Source: CAG-390 sp045544735
Lineage (GTDB): Bacteria; Bacillota; Clostridia; Oscillospirales; CAG-272
Reading direction: 5' to 3'
NCBI GenBank assembly: GCA_045544735.1
Contig: JAZPZM010000069.1
Span: 1-57,354, forward strand
DNA: 57,354 nt
The position numbers and the translations under genes were made by a program. The notes beneath the pieces were generated by a model. It did no database searches. It worked only from the letters and a program-made list of their open reading frames with translations, and was not told where the DNA came from. Numbering within the stretch: the stretch's first letter is position 1; every line of letters starts with the position of its first letter. Of this stretch, positions 47,184 through 56,805 are shown piece after piece.

Positions 47184-49598
47184 TCACTTAACTACGATAT
47201 TAACGATCTTGTTGGGAACGGCGATCTGCTTTACGACCGTCTTGCCCTCGATAGCCGCGGCAACGCGCTCGTCTGCCATTGCGGCGGCGATAGCGTCGTC
47301 CTTCGGGCAATCCACGGGAAGCATAATAGTGCCGCGAAGCTTACCGTTGACCTGAACTGCTATCTCAACGGTAGAGTCGATGGTCTTTGCCTCGTCGTAG
47401 GTGGGCCACTCGGAGAGCGAGAGGAGCTTTTTGTTACCAAGCTTTTCGTTGATCTCCTCGCAAAGGTGGGGAGCAACGGGACAAAGAAGCTTGATGAATA
47501 CGCTAAGCTCGTCGCGCGTGAGAGAGCCGTGGTCGAATATATCGTTGATGAGTCCCATAAGAGCCGCGATAGCGGTATTGAACTTCATCGCCTCATAGTC
47601 CTCGCTGACCTTCTTGATGGTCTTGTGGAAGGCACTTTCAAGCTCTGCGGTTGCGCCGCTTCCCTTCGCGATATCGTAAAGGTCGGCAACTCTGTCAAGG
47701 AATCTCTTGCATCCCTTAACGCTGCTTTCGGACCAAGGCGCGGCAGAGCCGTAGTCACCCATAAAGAGAATGTAAGTACGGAGAACGTCTGCACCGAACT
47801 CGTTTACAACGTCGTTGGGGTCAACTACATTACCCTTGGACTTACTCATCTTTTCGCCGTCAGGACCGAGGATGAGTCCCTGCGCCGTTCTCTTTGCATA
47901 GGGCTCGGCGGTGGGAACTGCTCCGATATCGTAAAGGAACTTATGCCAGAAGCGAGAGTAGATCATATGGCGCGTAACGTGCTCCATACCGCCGTTGTAC
48001 CAGTCGACGGGAAGCCAATAATCAAGCTTTGCGCTGTCGGCAAGAGCATCGTTGTTCTTCGGGTCGATGTAGCGCAGGAAGTACCAAGACGAACCTGCCC
48101 ACTGAGGCATGGTATCGGTCTCGCGCTTGGCACTCTTGCCGCACTTGGGACACGTGCAGTTGACGTATTCCTCAATGCGAGCAAGGGGGGACTCGCCGCC
48201 CTGACCGGGGGCAAACTCCGTCATCTTGGGCAGACGGAGCGGAAGCTCCTTGTAGGGAACGGGAACCATTCCGCAATGAGGACAATGCACGATCGGAATA
48301 GGCTCGCCCCAATATCTCTGACGGTTGAACGCCCAATCCTTCATCTTATACTGAACGCCGCCCTCGCCCGTTCCGAGCTTTTGGAGCTCTTCGATCGCGC
48401 GACGGATGGAGTCCTTCTTATTATTATATCCGTTAAGGAAGCCCGAATTTACGACCTCGCCGTCGCCCGTGTACGCTTCCTTTTCGATATCGCCGCCCTT
48501 GATGACCTCGATAATGTCGATGCCAAACTTGCGGGCGAACTCATAGTCGCGCGTATCGTGTGCGGGAACTGCCATTATTGCACCCGTACCGTAGCCCATC
48601 ATAACGTAGTCGGCAATGTAGATCGGTATCTCCTTGCCGTTTATGGGATTTATTGCGGTAAGACCGTCGATGCGAACACCCGTCTTTTCCTTGACGAGCT
48701 GGGTACGCTCAAACTCCGTCTTCTTTGCACATTCGGTGCGGTAAGCCTCGATATCAGCCATATTGGTGATACTATCGGCGTACTTATCAATAAGAGGATG
48801 CTCGGGAGCCATTACCATGAAGGTAACTCCGAAAAGGGTGTCGGGACGGGTGGTGTAGATGCGGAGCTTATCCTCCTTACCCGTGAGGGTAAAGTTTACA
48901 AACGCGCCCTCGGAGCGTCCTATCCAGTTGACCTGCTGCTGCTTGATATTGGGCAGATAGTCAACGCCGTCAAGACCGAACAGGAGCTTGTCCGCGTACT
49001 CGGTAATGCGCAGATACCATACGTCCTTGGACTTCTGAATGATATCGCTGTGGCAGATATCGCACTTGCCGCCCTGCGAGTCCTCGTTGGAGAGAACTAC
49101 CTTACAAGAGGGGCAGTAGTTTACAAGCGCGGTGTCGCGGAAGGCAAGTCCCGCCTCGAACATCTTAAGGAATATCCACTGAGTCCACTTGTAGTAGTCC
49201 TCCTCGGTGGTGTCGACGACACGTTCCCAATCGAAAGCAAAGCCTACGCGGCGAAGCTGAGAGGTGAACTTTTCAATATTCTTATCCGTAACGGCACGGG
49301 GGTGCATACCCGTCTTTATAGCGTAGTTCTCGGTGGGCAGACCGAATGCGTCAAAGCCCATAGGGAACATTACGTTGTAGCCTTCCATACGGCGCTTACG
49401 CGAAACGACCTCAAGGCCCGAATAAGCCTTGATATGACCTACGTGCATTCCCGCTCCGCTGGGGTACGGGAACTCGACGAGTGCGTAGAACTTCTTCTTT
49501 TCAGAGCCTGCCTCGCCCGGATCTGCGGCACGGAATGCGCCCTCAGCATCCCATCTGTCCTGCCATTTCTTTTCTATCTCGCTGAAATTGTACTTCAT
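47184..49598 (-). CDS. leuS: Leucyl-tRNA synthetase
   Basis: An 804-residue class I synthetase. The HIGH motif is MHVGHIKAYS near residue 52, the zinc-type CPSC/CDIC pairs are near 160-180, the CP1 editing domain spans about 220-420 (TRPDTLFGVTFMV, GTGAIMAVPAHDTRDYEFA), and KMSKSKGNVVDP is near 590. The C-terminal anticodon-binding domain and tail are complete. It is the last gene of the long smc-ftsY operon; no T-box precedes it. Confidence 0.98.
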   Translation of the reverse strand: MKYNFSEIEKKWQDRWDAEGAFRAADPGEAGSEKKKFYALVEFPYPSGAGMHVGHIKAYSGLEVVSRKRRMEGYNVMFPMGFDAFGLPTENYAIKTGMHPRAVTDKNIEKFTSQLRRVGFAFDWERVVDTTEEDYYKWTQWIFLKMFEAGLAFRDTALVNYCPSCKVVLSNEDSQGGKCDICHSDIIQKSKDVWYLRITEYADKLLFGLDGVDYLPNIKQQQVNWIGRSEGAFVNFTLTGKEDKLRIYTTRPDTLFGVTFMVMAPEHPLIDKYADSITNMADIEAYRTECAKKTEFERTQLVKEKTGVRIDGLTAINPINGKEIPIYIADYVMMGYGTGAIMAVPAHDTRDYEFARKFGIDIIEVIKGGDIEKEAYTGDGEVVNSGFLNGYNNKKDSIRRAIEELQKLGTGEGGVQYKMKDWAFNRQRYWGEPIPIVHCPHCGMVPVPYKELPLRLPKMTEFAPGQGGESPLARIEEYVNCTCPKCGKSAKRETDTMPQWAGSSWYFLRYIDPKNNDALADSAKLDYWLPVDWYNGGMEHVTRHMIYSRFWHKFLYDIGAVPTAEPYAKRTAQGLILGPDGEKMSKSKGNVVDPNDVVNEFGADVLRTYILFMGDYGSAAPWSESSVKGCKRFLDRVADLYDIAKGSGATAELESAFHKTIKKVSEDYEAMKFNTAIAALMGLINDIFDHGSLTRDELSVFIKLLCPVAPHLCEEINEKLGNKKLLSLSEWPTYDEAKTIDSTVEIAVQVNGKLRGTIMLPVDCPKDDAIAAAMADERVAAAIEGKTVVKQIAVPNKIVNIVVK

Positions 49599-49617
49599 AG
49601 CTTTTCTCCCAAGTGAT

Positions 49618-50034
49618 TTATTCTTCGCTGATGCGCGACTTTATCTCTATCTTTTCCGCATCGGAATAGAGCTTGTCGATATTATAAAACTCGCGTGCCT
49701 CGCGGTTGAAGATGTGAACGATGACGTTTCCGTAATCAATTACCATCCAAGAGTTGCCCGCTCCCCTGCCCTCTGCGCGATCGGGCTTAACGCCCGCAAG
49801 ACCTATACGGTACTCGACCTCGTCCTCAAGTGCGCGGACGTGGGTAGTGGACTTCGCGGTGGCAAGAACGAAGTAGTCGGTAAGGTCGGTCTTTTCGGAT
49901 ACCTTTATGACCGAGGGATTCTCGGCGTTTTTGGCATCAAGAATATGATAGATCTCCTCTGCAAGCGAGTCCGACATAGGTCTGCCCGCATCGTCAAGCT
50001 TGATCTCGGGGATCTTTACAGTTTCATTATCCAT
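49618..50034 (-). CDS. rsfS: Ribosomal silencing factor RsfS
   Basis: The 138-residue protein has the RsfS core: SLAEEIYHILDAKNAENP, VIKVSEKTDLTDYFVLATAKSTTHVRAL split over two strands, and SWMVIDYGNVIVHIFNREAREFYNIDKL. It binds L14 and blocks subunit joining during starvation. About 25 acidic residues precede the core. ATG 50034 follows TCGGAGGAAAA. It sits between yqeK and leuS. Confidence 0.94.
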   Translation of the reverse strand: MDNETVKIPEIKLDDAGRPMSDSLAEEIYHILDAKNAENPSVIKVSEKTDLTDYFVLATAKSTTHVRALEDEVEYRIGLAGVKPDRAEGRGAGNSWMVIDYGNVIVHIFNREAREFYNIDKLYSDAEKIEIKSRISEE

Positions 50035-50053
50035 TTTTTCCTCCGATGAGTTT

Positions 50054-50692
50054 TTATATATTTTTATGGCTGACGAGATAATTTCTCGCCGCAATTGTGT
50101 CCGGGTGAATGACCGCGCCGTCCTCAACCAAACCCGATATCGTCATATCAAAGGCTGTTATCAGAACGGTGTCAAGGTGTGTATCTCGCTCCTCGCGCGT
50201 CATTTTTTCAGGCTCTGCGTCCCAAAAAAGTGAGCGAAGCCTTACGCAATCGGGGAACGTTCGGCTGTCGTCGATATAGTCGGCAAGGAAAACGAGCTTT
50301 TCGTATATGCTCATATTTTCTCTGCCCGTGGTGTGATAGCGCACCGCAGACAGCACTCTTTCGTCCGCAAGGTCGGGGTAATCTGCGCGTATCTTTTCCG
50401 CAGCGGTGCGGGCGTGGTGCGTTTTTGGTGCGCACAGCTCCTCGGCAGTCAGAGTAATGCCGTATTTTCGGCAAAGCTCAAGCTGTTCCTCGCCCTTTTT
50501 CTCCTTCGTTACGTCGTGCAAGAGCGCGGCGGCGCGAAGCACGCGCTCGCTCTCCGCATCGTCCGCGTAAAGCTTACCAAGGCGCACAGCCATATCCTCG
50601 ACGGCGAGGATGTGCCCCGCGCGTTTTGGGCTAAGGCTTTGCCTTATCTGCTCGCGCAGCTCGGCCAATCTTTCATCTGTGGGATCAAACAT
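50054..50692 (-). CDS. yqeK: YqeK family HD-domain hydrolase (Ap4A hydrolase)
   Basis: The 212-residue protein has the HD pattern: His in GHILAVEDMA, the HD pair in ALLHDVTKEK, HHARTAAE, the later YHTTGRENMSIYEKLVFLADYID, and the terminal helices. YqeK enzymes hydrolyse diadenosine tetraphosphate symmetrically. ATG 50692 overlaps the nadD stop region, with CGGAGC as ribosome binding site. The nadD-yqeK-rsfS order is widely conserved in Bacillota. Confidence 0.93.
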   Translation of the reverse strand: MFDPTDERLAELREQIRQSLSPKRAGHILAVEDMAVRLGKLYADDAESERVLRAAALLHDVTKEKKGEEQLELCRKYGITLTAEELCAPKTHHARTAAEKIRADYPDLADERVLSAVRYHTTGRENMSIYEKLVFLADYIDDSRTFPDCVRLRSLFWDAEPEKMTREERDTHLDTVLITAFDMTISGLVEDGAVIHPDTIAARNYLVSHKNI

Positions 50693-50693
50693 C

Positions 50694-51314
50694 TTATTCT
50701 GCTCCGTAAAGTCGGTTACGGCGGATATATTCCTCCACCGCGCTCGGCAAAAATCCGTCCACGCGCTCACCTGACGCAAGTCTGCGCCTTATCTCCGTCG
50801 AGGATATCTCGATAGGCTCTACTACCACGCGGCGCACGACGGCGTTATATCTTTCGGTATATTCCGTTATTTTTGAAAGTATACGCGCGCTGACTATAGG
50901 ATCGTTCTCGCGCCTGACGTATATGGGGTAGCAAAGGCGGAATATCTCCTCTGCCTCACGCCATTTGTCAAGCGTCAAGAGCATATCCGTTCCGCACAGC
51001 AAAAACAACCGCGCATCGGGTGCGCTGAGCTCGCGCAGAGTATCGACGGTGTAGCTTACGCCGCCGCGCCTTATCTCCGTGTCGCTGACTATCACGCCCT
51101 CAACGTCCGCAAAGGCAAGCTCGCACATACGCAGGCGGTGACGCGCGTCGACCGTGCTTTCAAGCTGTTTGTGCGGCGGAATTGCGGTAGGAATGACGTA
51201 AAGATAATCAAGGCGCATCTGCTTCATAAAAGCGCGCGCCGCCTCCACGTGTCCCTTATGCGGCGGTGAAAACGTGCCGCCGTATATTCCTATCCGACGA
51301 ATGCCGTCTATCAT
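50694..51314 (-). CDS. nadD: Nicotinate-nucleotide adenylyltransferase
   Basis: The 206-residue protein has the nucleotidyltransferase motif GIYGGTFSPPHKGHVEAAR (Ser in place of the usual Asp in GGTFDP), YVIPTAIPPHK, LLCGTDMLLTLDKWREAEEI, and the C-terminal ISSTEIRRRLASG. It makes deamido-NAD in NAD synthesis. The ATGA start overlaps the yhbY stop. Confidence 0.95.
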   Translation of the reverse strand: MIDGIRRIGIYGGTFSPPHKGHVEAARAFMKQMRLDYLYVIPTAIPPHKQLESTVDARHRLRMCELAFADVEGVIVSDTEIRRGGVSYTVDTLRELSAPDARLFLLCGTDMLLTLDKWREAEEIFRLCYPIYVRRENDPIVSARILSKITEYTERYNAVVRRVVVEPIEISSTEIRRRLASGERVDGFLPSAVEEYIRRNRLYGAE

Positions 51315-51601
51315 AATTCTATTTTCTTGTGAGTTTCGGACTCACGGTAAAGGACCATTTTACGTCCTATCGTGCAGACCACGTCAGCTCCCGTAGCCTC
51401 GGCAAGTTCCTCGGCGGCGCTTCTCGGAGATTCCTCGCTGTTTTCAAGCACGGAAAGCTTGATAAGCTCCCTTGCCTCAAGCGCGTCTGACACGGTTTTT
51501 ACAAGATTTTCGGTTATGCCGTCCTTGCCGACCTGCATAATAGTAGGCTCGTTCACGGCAAGCGAGCGAAGGTACGCTCTTTCCTTTGAAGTAAGACTCA
51601 T
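51311..51601 (-). CDS. yhbY: YhbY family RNA-binding (CRM) protein
   Basis: A 96-residue CRM-domain protein: LTSKERAYLRSLA, the IMQVGKDGITENLVKTVSDAL stretch split by strand, ELIKLSVL and TGADVVCTIGRKMVLYRES with the GxxG-like loop. It associates with pre-50S particles. Located between rdgB and nadD. Confidence 0.93.
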   Translation of the reverse strand: MSLTSKERAYLRSLAVNEPTIMQVGKDGITENLVKTVSDALEARELIKLSVLENSEESPRSAAEELAEATGADVVCTIGRKMVLYRESETHKKIEL

Positions 51602-51610
51602 TGTTTTTCC

Positions 51611-52234
51611 TTATTTTTTATTTTTTATTCTGGCGCAAAGCTCACGCCCTAAAAGCTCAACGGCTTTTCCGCGGTGGCTTACTGCGTTTTTCTCGTCCGC
51701 GCTCATCTCTGCAAAAGTCTTGCCAAACGCGCTGACGAGGAACAGCGGATCGTATCCGAAGCCGCCCTCTCCGCGATATTCGCGTATTATCTCGCCCTCG
51801 CATTTACCGAAAACGGTAAAATCATCGCCGTACTCGGAAAATTCCTTGGGGAAAACGCACGCCATACAGCAAACGAATGCGGCGCTTCGGTCGTTTTTAT
51901 CCGCAAGGCGCGAAAGCAGTTTTTCGTTGTTTGCGCTGTCGTCGTGCTCCTCGCCCGCGTAGCGTGCCGAGTAGATACCGGGCTCGCCACCGAGAGCGTT
52001 TACCTCAAGCCCCGAATCATCGGCAACGGAGATAAGCCCCGAAAACGCCGCGGCGGCGTTCGCCTTTATCATAGCGTTTTCGGCAAACGTGCTTCCGTTT
52101 TCCTCGATATCTCCGACGAATCCAACGTCGTCAAGTGACACAAGCTCGATGCTCTCGCCCGTGATATGAGCGGAAAGAAGCCTTTGAAGCTCGGCTATCT
52201 TGCCCTTGTTTTTTGATGCGATAAGTATTTTCAT
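51611..52234 (-). CDS. rdgB: XTP/dITP diphosphatase (non-canonical purine NTP pyrophosphatase)
   Basis: The 207-residue protein has LIASKNKGKIAELQRLL, SVADDSGLEVNALGGEPGI with the catalytic Asp, YSARYAGEEHDD, GEGGFGYDPLF and MSADEKNAVSHRGKA. It removes dITP/XTP from the nucleotide pool. ATG 52234 follows ftsY by one base; the frame upstream belongs to ftsY's end. Start chosen for the family's N-terminus. Confidence 0.95.
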   Translation of the reverse strand: MKILIASKNKGKIAELQRLLSAHITGESIELVSLDDVGFVGDIEENGSTFAENAMIKANAAAAFSGLISVADDSGLEVNALGGEPGIYSARYAGEEHDDSANNEKLLSRLADKNDRSAAFVCCMACVFPKEFSEYGDDFTVFGKCEGEIIREYRGEGGFGYDPLFLVSAFGKTFAEMSADEKNAVSHRGKAVELLGRELCARIKNKK

Positions 52235-52235
52235 A

Positions 52236-53141
52236 TCATTCAAAAAGTGCCTTTGTGAATTCCTCGGCATCAAATTCCTGCATATCGTCTATCTTTTCAC
52301 CTACACCGATGAACTTGACGGGAAGTCCAAGCTCGCGTCTGATAGAAAGGACTATGCCGCCCTTTGCCGTGCCGTCAAGCTTGTTAAGGACAAGTCCCGT
52401 AAGCTCTGCGGCGTTTTTGAATTCCTTTGCCTGAAGGATGGCGTTCTGACCCGTGGTAGCGTCAAGCACTAAAAGGTTTTCCCTTGCCGCGCCCGGAAGC
52501 TCGCGGTCGATAACGCGATTTATCTATGCAAGCTCGTTCATAAGATTTTTCTTGTTATGAAGTCTGCCTGCGGTGTCAACTATCAGCACGTCAGCGCCGT
52601 GGCTACGCGCGTAATTTGCGGCATCGTACACGACGGCGGCAGGGTCCGAGCCCTCGCTCTGACGTATAAGCTCAACGCCTGCTCTGTCGCACCATACTGC
52701 AAGCTGGTCGATTGCGGCGGCGCGGAAGGTGTCCGCGGCGGCTACTACGACCTTTTTCCCCTCGGCGCGAAGTCTGTTAGATATCTTGCCGACGGAGGTG
52801 GTCTTTCCCGCTCCGTTTACGCCTATAACGAGAAGGACTGCGGGAGTGGTGTTAAGAGATAGCGGCTCGCCCTCGCCTATCATTTCCGTAATTATCTCAC
52901 GCAGAGCGGCGACGGTGTCCTCGCGCGTTTTTATCCTATCGTCCTTTATTCTTTCGCGAAGCTCGTCGATTATCTCCTCGGCGGCGTTTACGCCGACGTC
53001 GGCGCATATCAGTATCTCCTCAAGCTCCTCAAGAGCCTCCTCGTCGATCTTGACAAAGCTGCGAAGCACGTTGTCTATCTGACCGAAGATCGCATTTTTG
53101 GTCTTTCCGAGTCCTGCTTTAAGTTTATCAAAAAAGCCCAA
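52236..53141 (-). pseudogene. ftsY: Signal recognition particle receptor FtsY, interrupted by an in-frame TAG
   Basis: Translated through the stop, the gene would give a ~300-residue FtsY with the N domain (about 1-95), P-loop GVNGAGKTTSVGKISNRL, AADTFRAAAIDQL, DTAGRLHNKKNLMNELA, then TAG at 52524-52526, then INRVIDRELPGAA, LDATTGQNA, LNKLDGTAKGG and GVGEKIDDM. Related proteins have Lys at the stop position; one A-to-T change converts AAG to TAG. FtsY is normally essential for co-translational membrane targeting, so either a sequence error or a true lesion is present. No frameshift is seen and both halves keep normal composition. TAG is an ordinary stop elsewhere (tsaE, sigF). Confidence 0.85.
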
Positions 53142-53158
53142 TTTCCGTTCTCCTTTCG

Positions 53159-56100
53159 TTAATTAAGCTCGTCCCAGATACCACCCTTCTTGTTGACTAT
53201 GTCAGCAACGTCGAGGGTAAGTATCTTGGATATGCCCGATTCGGGCATCGTTACGCCGTAAAGGCGGTCTGCGGCGTTCATCGTGCCGCGGCGGTGTGAT
53301 ATAAGTATGAACTGCGTATCGTCCGAGTAACGTCTGATGTACTGCGCAAATCTCTCGACGTTTACCTCGTCAAGCGCCGCCTCGATCTCGTCGAGGATGC
53401 AGAACGGCGTGGGGTTTACCTGAAGTATCGCGAAGAATAGCGCGATCGCGATAAACGCCTGCTCGCCGCCCGAAAGCTGCATCAGCGATTTGATGATCTT
53501 ACCGGGGGGTGCCGCCTTTATTTCAATTCCGCTTTCAAGCACGTTGTCGGGATCGGTCAGGAGCAACTCGGCAGAGCCACCGCCGAAAAGCTCGGTGAAG
53601 GTCTTGCCAAAGTTCTCGTTGATCTGGTCAAACGAGGTGACGAAAGCTTTTTTCATCTCGGTCTCAAGCTGAACGATGACCTTTTCAAGCTCGTTCTTCG
53701 CCTTGACGAGATCCGCCATTTGCGTGGTAAGCTCGTCGTACTTTGCGCGTTCGGTCTGATATTCCTCGATAGCGGCGGGGTTCGTCGCGCCGATATTTCT
53801 TATCTTGTTGCGGTATTCGGTCTGTATCTGAAGCACCGCGGGGCGATCCTCCGCCGTCAGCTTCTCGTAGCCGAACTCAAGCGCTTGCTCACGGGTAAGC
53901 TCGTGCTCGTCCCAGAACTTTTGCGAGGTCGCGTCAAGCTGTGAGCGAAGCTGTGCAAGCGAGGTCTCGCGGCGCAGCTTGGTCTGCATAAGCTCATCCT
54001 TGCGCGCCTGACGGTCGCGAGAAACGCGGCGTATGTCCGCAAGCTTGCGTTCAAGCTCCATTCCGCCCGCCTCGCTACTGTCGCGGCGGCGGTTAAGCTC
54101 GGAAAGCGTTTCCTCGCTCTCGCTCTGTGCCGAAAGTATACCTGCGAGCTTTTCCTTGAGCTCCTTTACTATACGATGGCTCTCGCTTACGCACTCGTCC
54201 TTATCGGCGGCATCCGCTTCAAAGCTCTTTGCCTTGCCGTGAGCCATATCAGCCATCGCGTTACAGCTTTCAATATCGCGGCGAAGCTCGGATATGCGAA
54301 CCGTTATGCGCATAACCTTTGCCTTAAGAGAATCCCTCTCTACAAGCAAGCCTCCGTGCTCCTCGGCGCGATCTGCGCGGTAAGCCTCAAGCTCGCTTAT
54401 CTTTTCCTCAAGCTCACGCGCCTTTACGGTGAGGGTGGCGATCTCCGCCTTTCTTCTTTCCTGCTCGCCCGCCACGTTTTTGAGGTCCGCGCGGAATTTT
54501 TCAAGAAGCTCGCGGTCAGCCTCAAGCGTTTCGCGTGCCTTTTCAAGCTTTGCTTCCTCAACGGCGCGAAGCGTTTCAATAAGCTTTATTTCATTCTCGT
54601 CAAACGCTATCTCCTCATCAAGCGCGGAAAGCTCCGAAGTGAGCGTTTCAAGCATTTTGGAAAGTTTTTCGCCCTTCTCGGTAGCCTCTGCAAGCTCGCG
54701 GCTCATTCGCTTTATCTCGTCGGCGCGGGTAAGTATTCCGCTTCCCGTGCGGACCGAGCCGCCCGTAAACGAGCCGTCGCGGTTTATCTGCTGACCGTCA
54801 AGGGTGACGGTGCGGACGCTGTATCTTACCTTTTTCGCCATTTCGGTGGCGTTTTCAAGGGTGTCAAATATAACTATCCTGCCAAGCATTGACGAGAGTA
54901 TCGACGAATAAACGCTGTCAGCCGAGACGAGCTGTGACGCTATGCCTATATAGCCCTTGCAAGTTGCCGCATCCTGCATCTCGCGCGTGGGATTTCCGAT
55001 AGGCTTTACGGACGTGAGCGGGAAGAACGTAGCCCTACCCGCGCTATCGCGCTTCAGACACTCAATAGCCGCCCTTGCCGTTCTTTCGTCCTCGACTACT
55101 ATATTCTGTATAGCCGCGCCGAGAGCCGTTTCGATAGCGGTAACGTAGCGACTTTCAACCTGAATGAGCGAGGAAAGCGGGCCGTGGATGCGACCTGCGC
55201 TTATCCTGCCTTCACGGTATGCGCGCATTACGTGCTTTACGCTATTGTTATATCCGTCAAAATGCTCCTCCATACGACGAAGAGCCTCTATCTTACCCGA
55301 AAGTGTATCACGCTTTACGCTGAGCGAGGAAAGCTCGGCGCTTGCGGCATCGCTCCTTTGGTGCATCTCTGCAGAGCGTTTTTGCTTTTTTTCAAGTATT
55401 GCGCCGTTTTCGGCAAGCTTTGCATCGTACTGCGCGATAGCAAGCTCGCTATCGGCGCACTCGGCAGTATGCTGGGCGGCAATTCTCTCGCGCTCGCCTA
55501 CGTCGCGGCGCGCCGCCTCGTCTCTGTCCTGCTCCTCGTCGCCCGCTTTGCCAAGAAGCTCAAGCCTTGCGTTAACGTCGGACAGCTCCGCCTTTGATGC
55601 GGATATCTCGTCAAACGCGACGGCAATAGCGTCGTCAAGCTTTTCTGCGGCGCGGTCAGCCCTCTCGGCGGCTTCGGCAGTTTCGCGCTCCTCTGTTTCG
55701 AGCGCTTTTGCCTCATCGGCAAGCTTTCGCGCCTCCGCCTCTTTGGAAGCGGCGTTATCCCGCTCCGCCTTTGCGGATGCGCGAAGCGCCGCGGCGGCAT
55801 CCTTGTCGGATGCGGCAGACGCCTCTGCGTGAGTTATTTTGGTTTCCGTGACCTTTATTTCGGAGGCAAGCTCGTAATTTGCGTGAGTTTTGAGTCTTAT
55901 CTCCTCAAATATCCTTGCGGATTCTGCCTTGTTTTCGGTTGCGAGGGTATTGAGCCTTTCCTCCTGCGCTTCAAGCGAAGCAACAGCCTCAGCCGCCTCG
56001 TCAAGCTCGATATCGGTAAGCTTCAACTCGTTTTCAGCCTTGGCGATATCGTTGCGCAGAAACTCGGTATCGTAAAGCCAGAGCTGAACGTCCGCCTTGC

Positions 56101-56773
56101 GCTTTATCTCGCTGTATTCAAGAAATCTCTTTGCCTTTATGCTTTCGCGTTCAAGTGTGCCGAGTCGGCTTCCGATGACCTCGATAACGTCCTGCGCACG
56201 CTCCATATTACCCTGTGTCGCGGCAAGCTTTCTTTCCGCCTCATTCTTGCGGTGGCGGAACTTCGCAATACCCGCCGCATCCTCAAAGATGCCGCGGCGC
56301 TCGTCGCTCTTACGGGAAACTATCTCGGCTATCCTACCCTGACCGATTATGGAATAACCATCACGTCCGATACCCGTATTTAAGAAAAGCTCGTAAATAT
56401 CACGAAGTCTGACGCTCTTGCGATTTATGAAATATTCGCTGTCACCGTTGCGGTAATAGCGGCGCGTTACCGTGACCTCGTCGTAGGGGCATTCGAGCCT
56501 ACCGACCGTTGCGGTATTGTCAAAGGTGACGGAGACCTCGGCGTATCCCATGGGCTTACGGCTATCGGAGCCGCCGAAGATGATATCCTCCATCTTCGTG
56601 CCTCTGAGAGACTTCGACGATATCTCACCAAGCACCCAGCGCATAGCGTCGGAAATATTCGATTTTCCGCTTCCGTTAGGTCCTATAATGACCGTTGCGC
56701 CGCGCTCAAAGACAAGTCGCGTCCTATCGGGGAAGGACTTGAAGCCCTGCATTTCAATTTGCTTCAGATACAA
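53159..56773 (-). CDS. smc: Chromosome segregation protein SMC
   Basis: The 1204-residue protein has the full SMC layout: Walker A VIIGPNGSGKSNISDAMRWV (about 29-48), a long coiled coil, a hinge around 515-680 (RIHGPLSSLIQVESRYVTAI, GGSVRTGSGILTRADE), a second coiled coil, the ABC signature LSGGEQAFIAIALFF and Walker B FCILDEIEAALDE near the C-terminus. It acts as a dimer with ScpAB in chromosome organisation. It begins at 56773 and precedes ftsY, the usual Bacillota order. Confidence 0.98.
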   Translation of the reverse strand: MYLKQIEMQGFKSFPDRTRLVFERGATVIIGPNGSGKSNISDAMRWVLGEISSKSLRGTKMEDIIFGGSDSRKPMGYAEVSVTFDNTATVGRLECPYDEVTVTRRYYRNGDSEYFINRKSVRLRDIYELFLNTGIGRDGYSIIGQGRIAEIVSRKSDERRGIFEDAAGIAKFRHRKNEAERKLAATQGNMERAQDVIEVIGSRLGTLERESIKAKRFLEYSEIKRKADVQLWLYDTEFLRNDIAKAENELKLTDIELDEAAEAVASLEAQEERLNTLATENKAESARIFEEIRLKTHANYELASEIKVTETKITHAEASAASDKDAAAALRASAKAERDNAASKEAEARKLADEAKALETEERETAEAAERADRAAEKLDDAIAVAFDEISASKAELSDVNARLELLGKAGDEEQDRDEAARRDVGERERIAAQHTAECADSELAIAQYDAKLAENGAILEKKQKRSAEMHQRSDAASAELSSLSVKRDTLSGKIEALRRMEEHFDGYNNSVKHVMRAYREGRISAGRIHGPLSSLIQVESRYVTAIETALGAAIQNIVVEDERTARAAIECLKRDSAGRATFFPLTSVKPIGNPTREMQDAATCKGYIGIASQLVSADSVYSSILSSMLGRIVIFDTLENATEMAKKVRYSVRTVTLDGQQINRDGSFTGGSVRTGSGILTRADEIKRMSRELAEATEKGEKLSKMLETLTSELSALDEEIAFDENEIKLIETLRAVEEAKLEKARETLEADRELLEKFRADLKNVAGEQERRKAEIATLTVKARELEEKISELEAYRADRAEEHGGLLVERDSLKAKVMRITVRISELRRDIESCNAMADMAHGKAKSFEADAADKDECVSESHRIVKELKEKLAGILSAQSESEETLSELNRRRDSSEAGGMELERKLADIRRVSRDRQARKDELMQTKLRRETSLAQLRSQLDATSQKFWDEHELTREQALEFGYEKLTAEDRPAVLQIQTEYRNKIRNIGATNPAAIEEYQTERAKYDELTTQMADLVKAKNELEKVIVQLETEMKKAFVTSFDQINENFGKTFTELFGGGSAELLLTDPDNVLESGIEIKAAPPGKIIKSLMQLSGGEQAFIAIALFFAILQVNPTPFCILDEIEAALDEVNVERFAQYIRRYSDDTQFILISHRRGTMNAADRLYGVTMPESGISKILTLDVADIVNKKGGIWDELN

Positions 56774-56805
56774 AGAATCAACCTCCGAAGTTTTATGTAA
56801 ATAAG

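Noticed and set aside
47145..49616. 823-codon open frame on the plus strand opposite leuS
   Set aside because: Mirror frame created by codon bias; product has no family features and leuS on the other strand is complete. The same holds for the long frames opposite smc, metG, the EF-G-like gene, proS and the acyl-CoA synthetase.
52236..53141. Genome-wide reassignment of TAG to an amino acid
   Set aside because: TAG is used as a terminal stop in tsaE and sigF at conserved C-termini, and no other conserved gene here contains an in-frame TAG.
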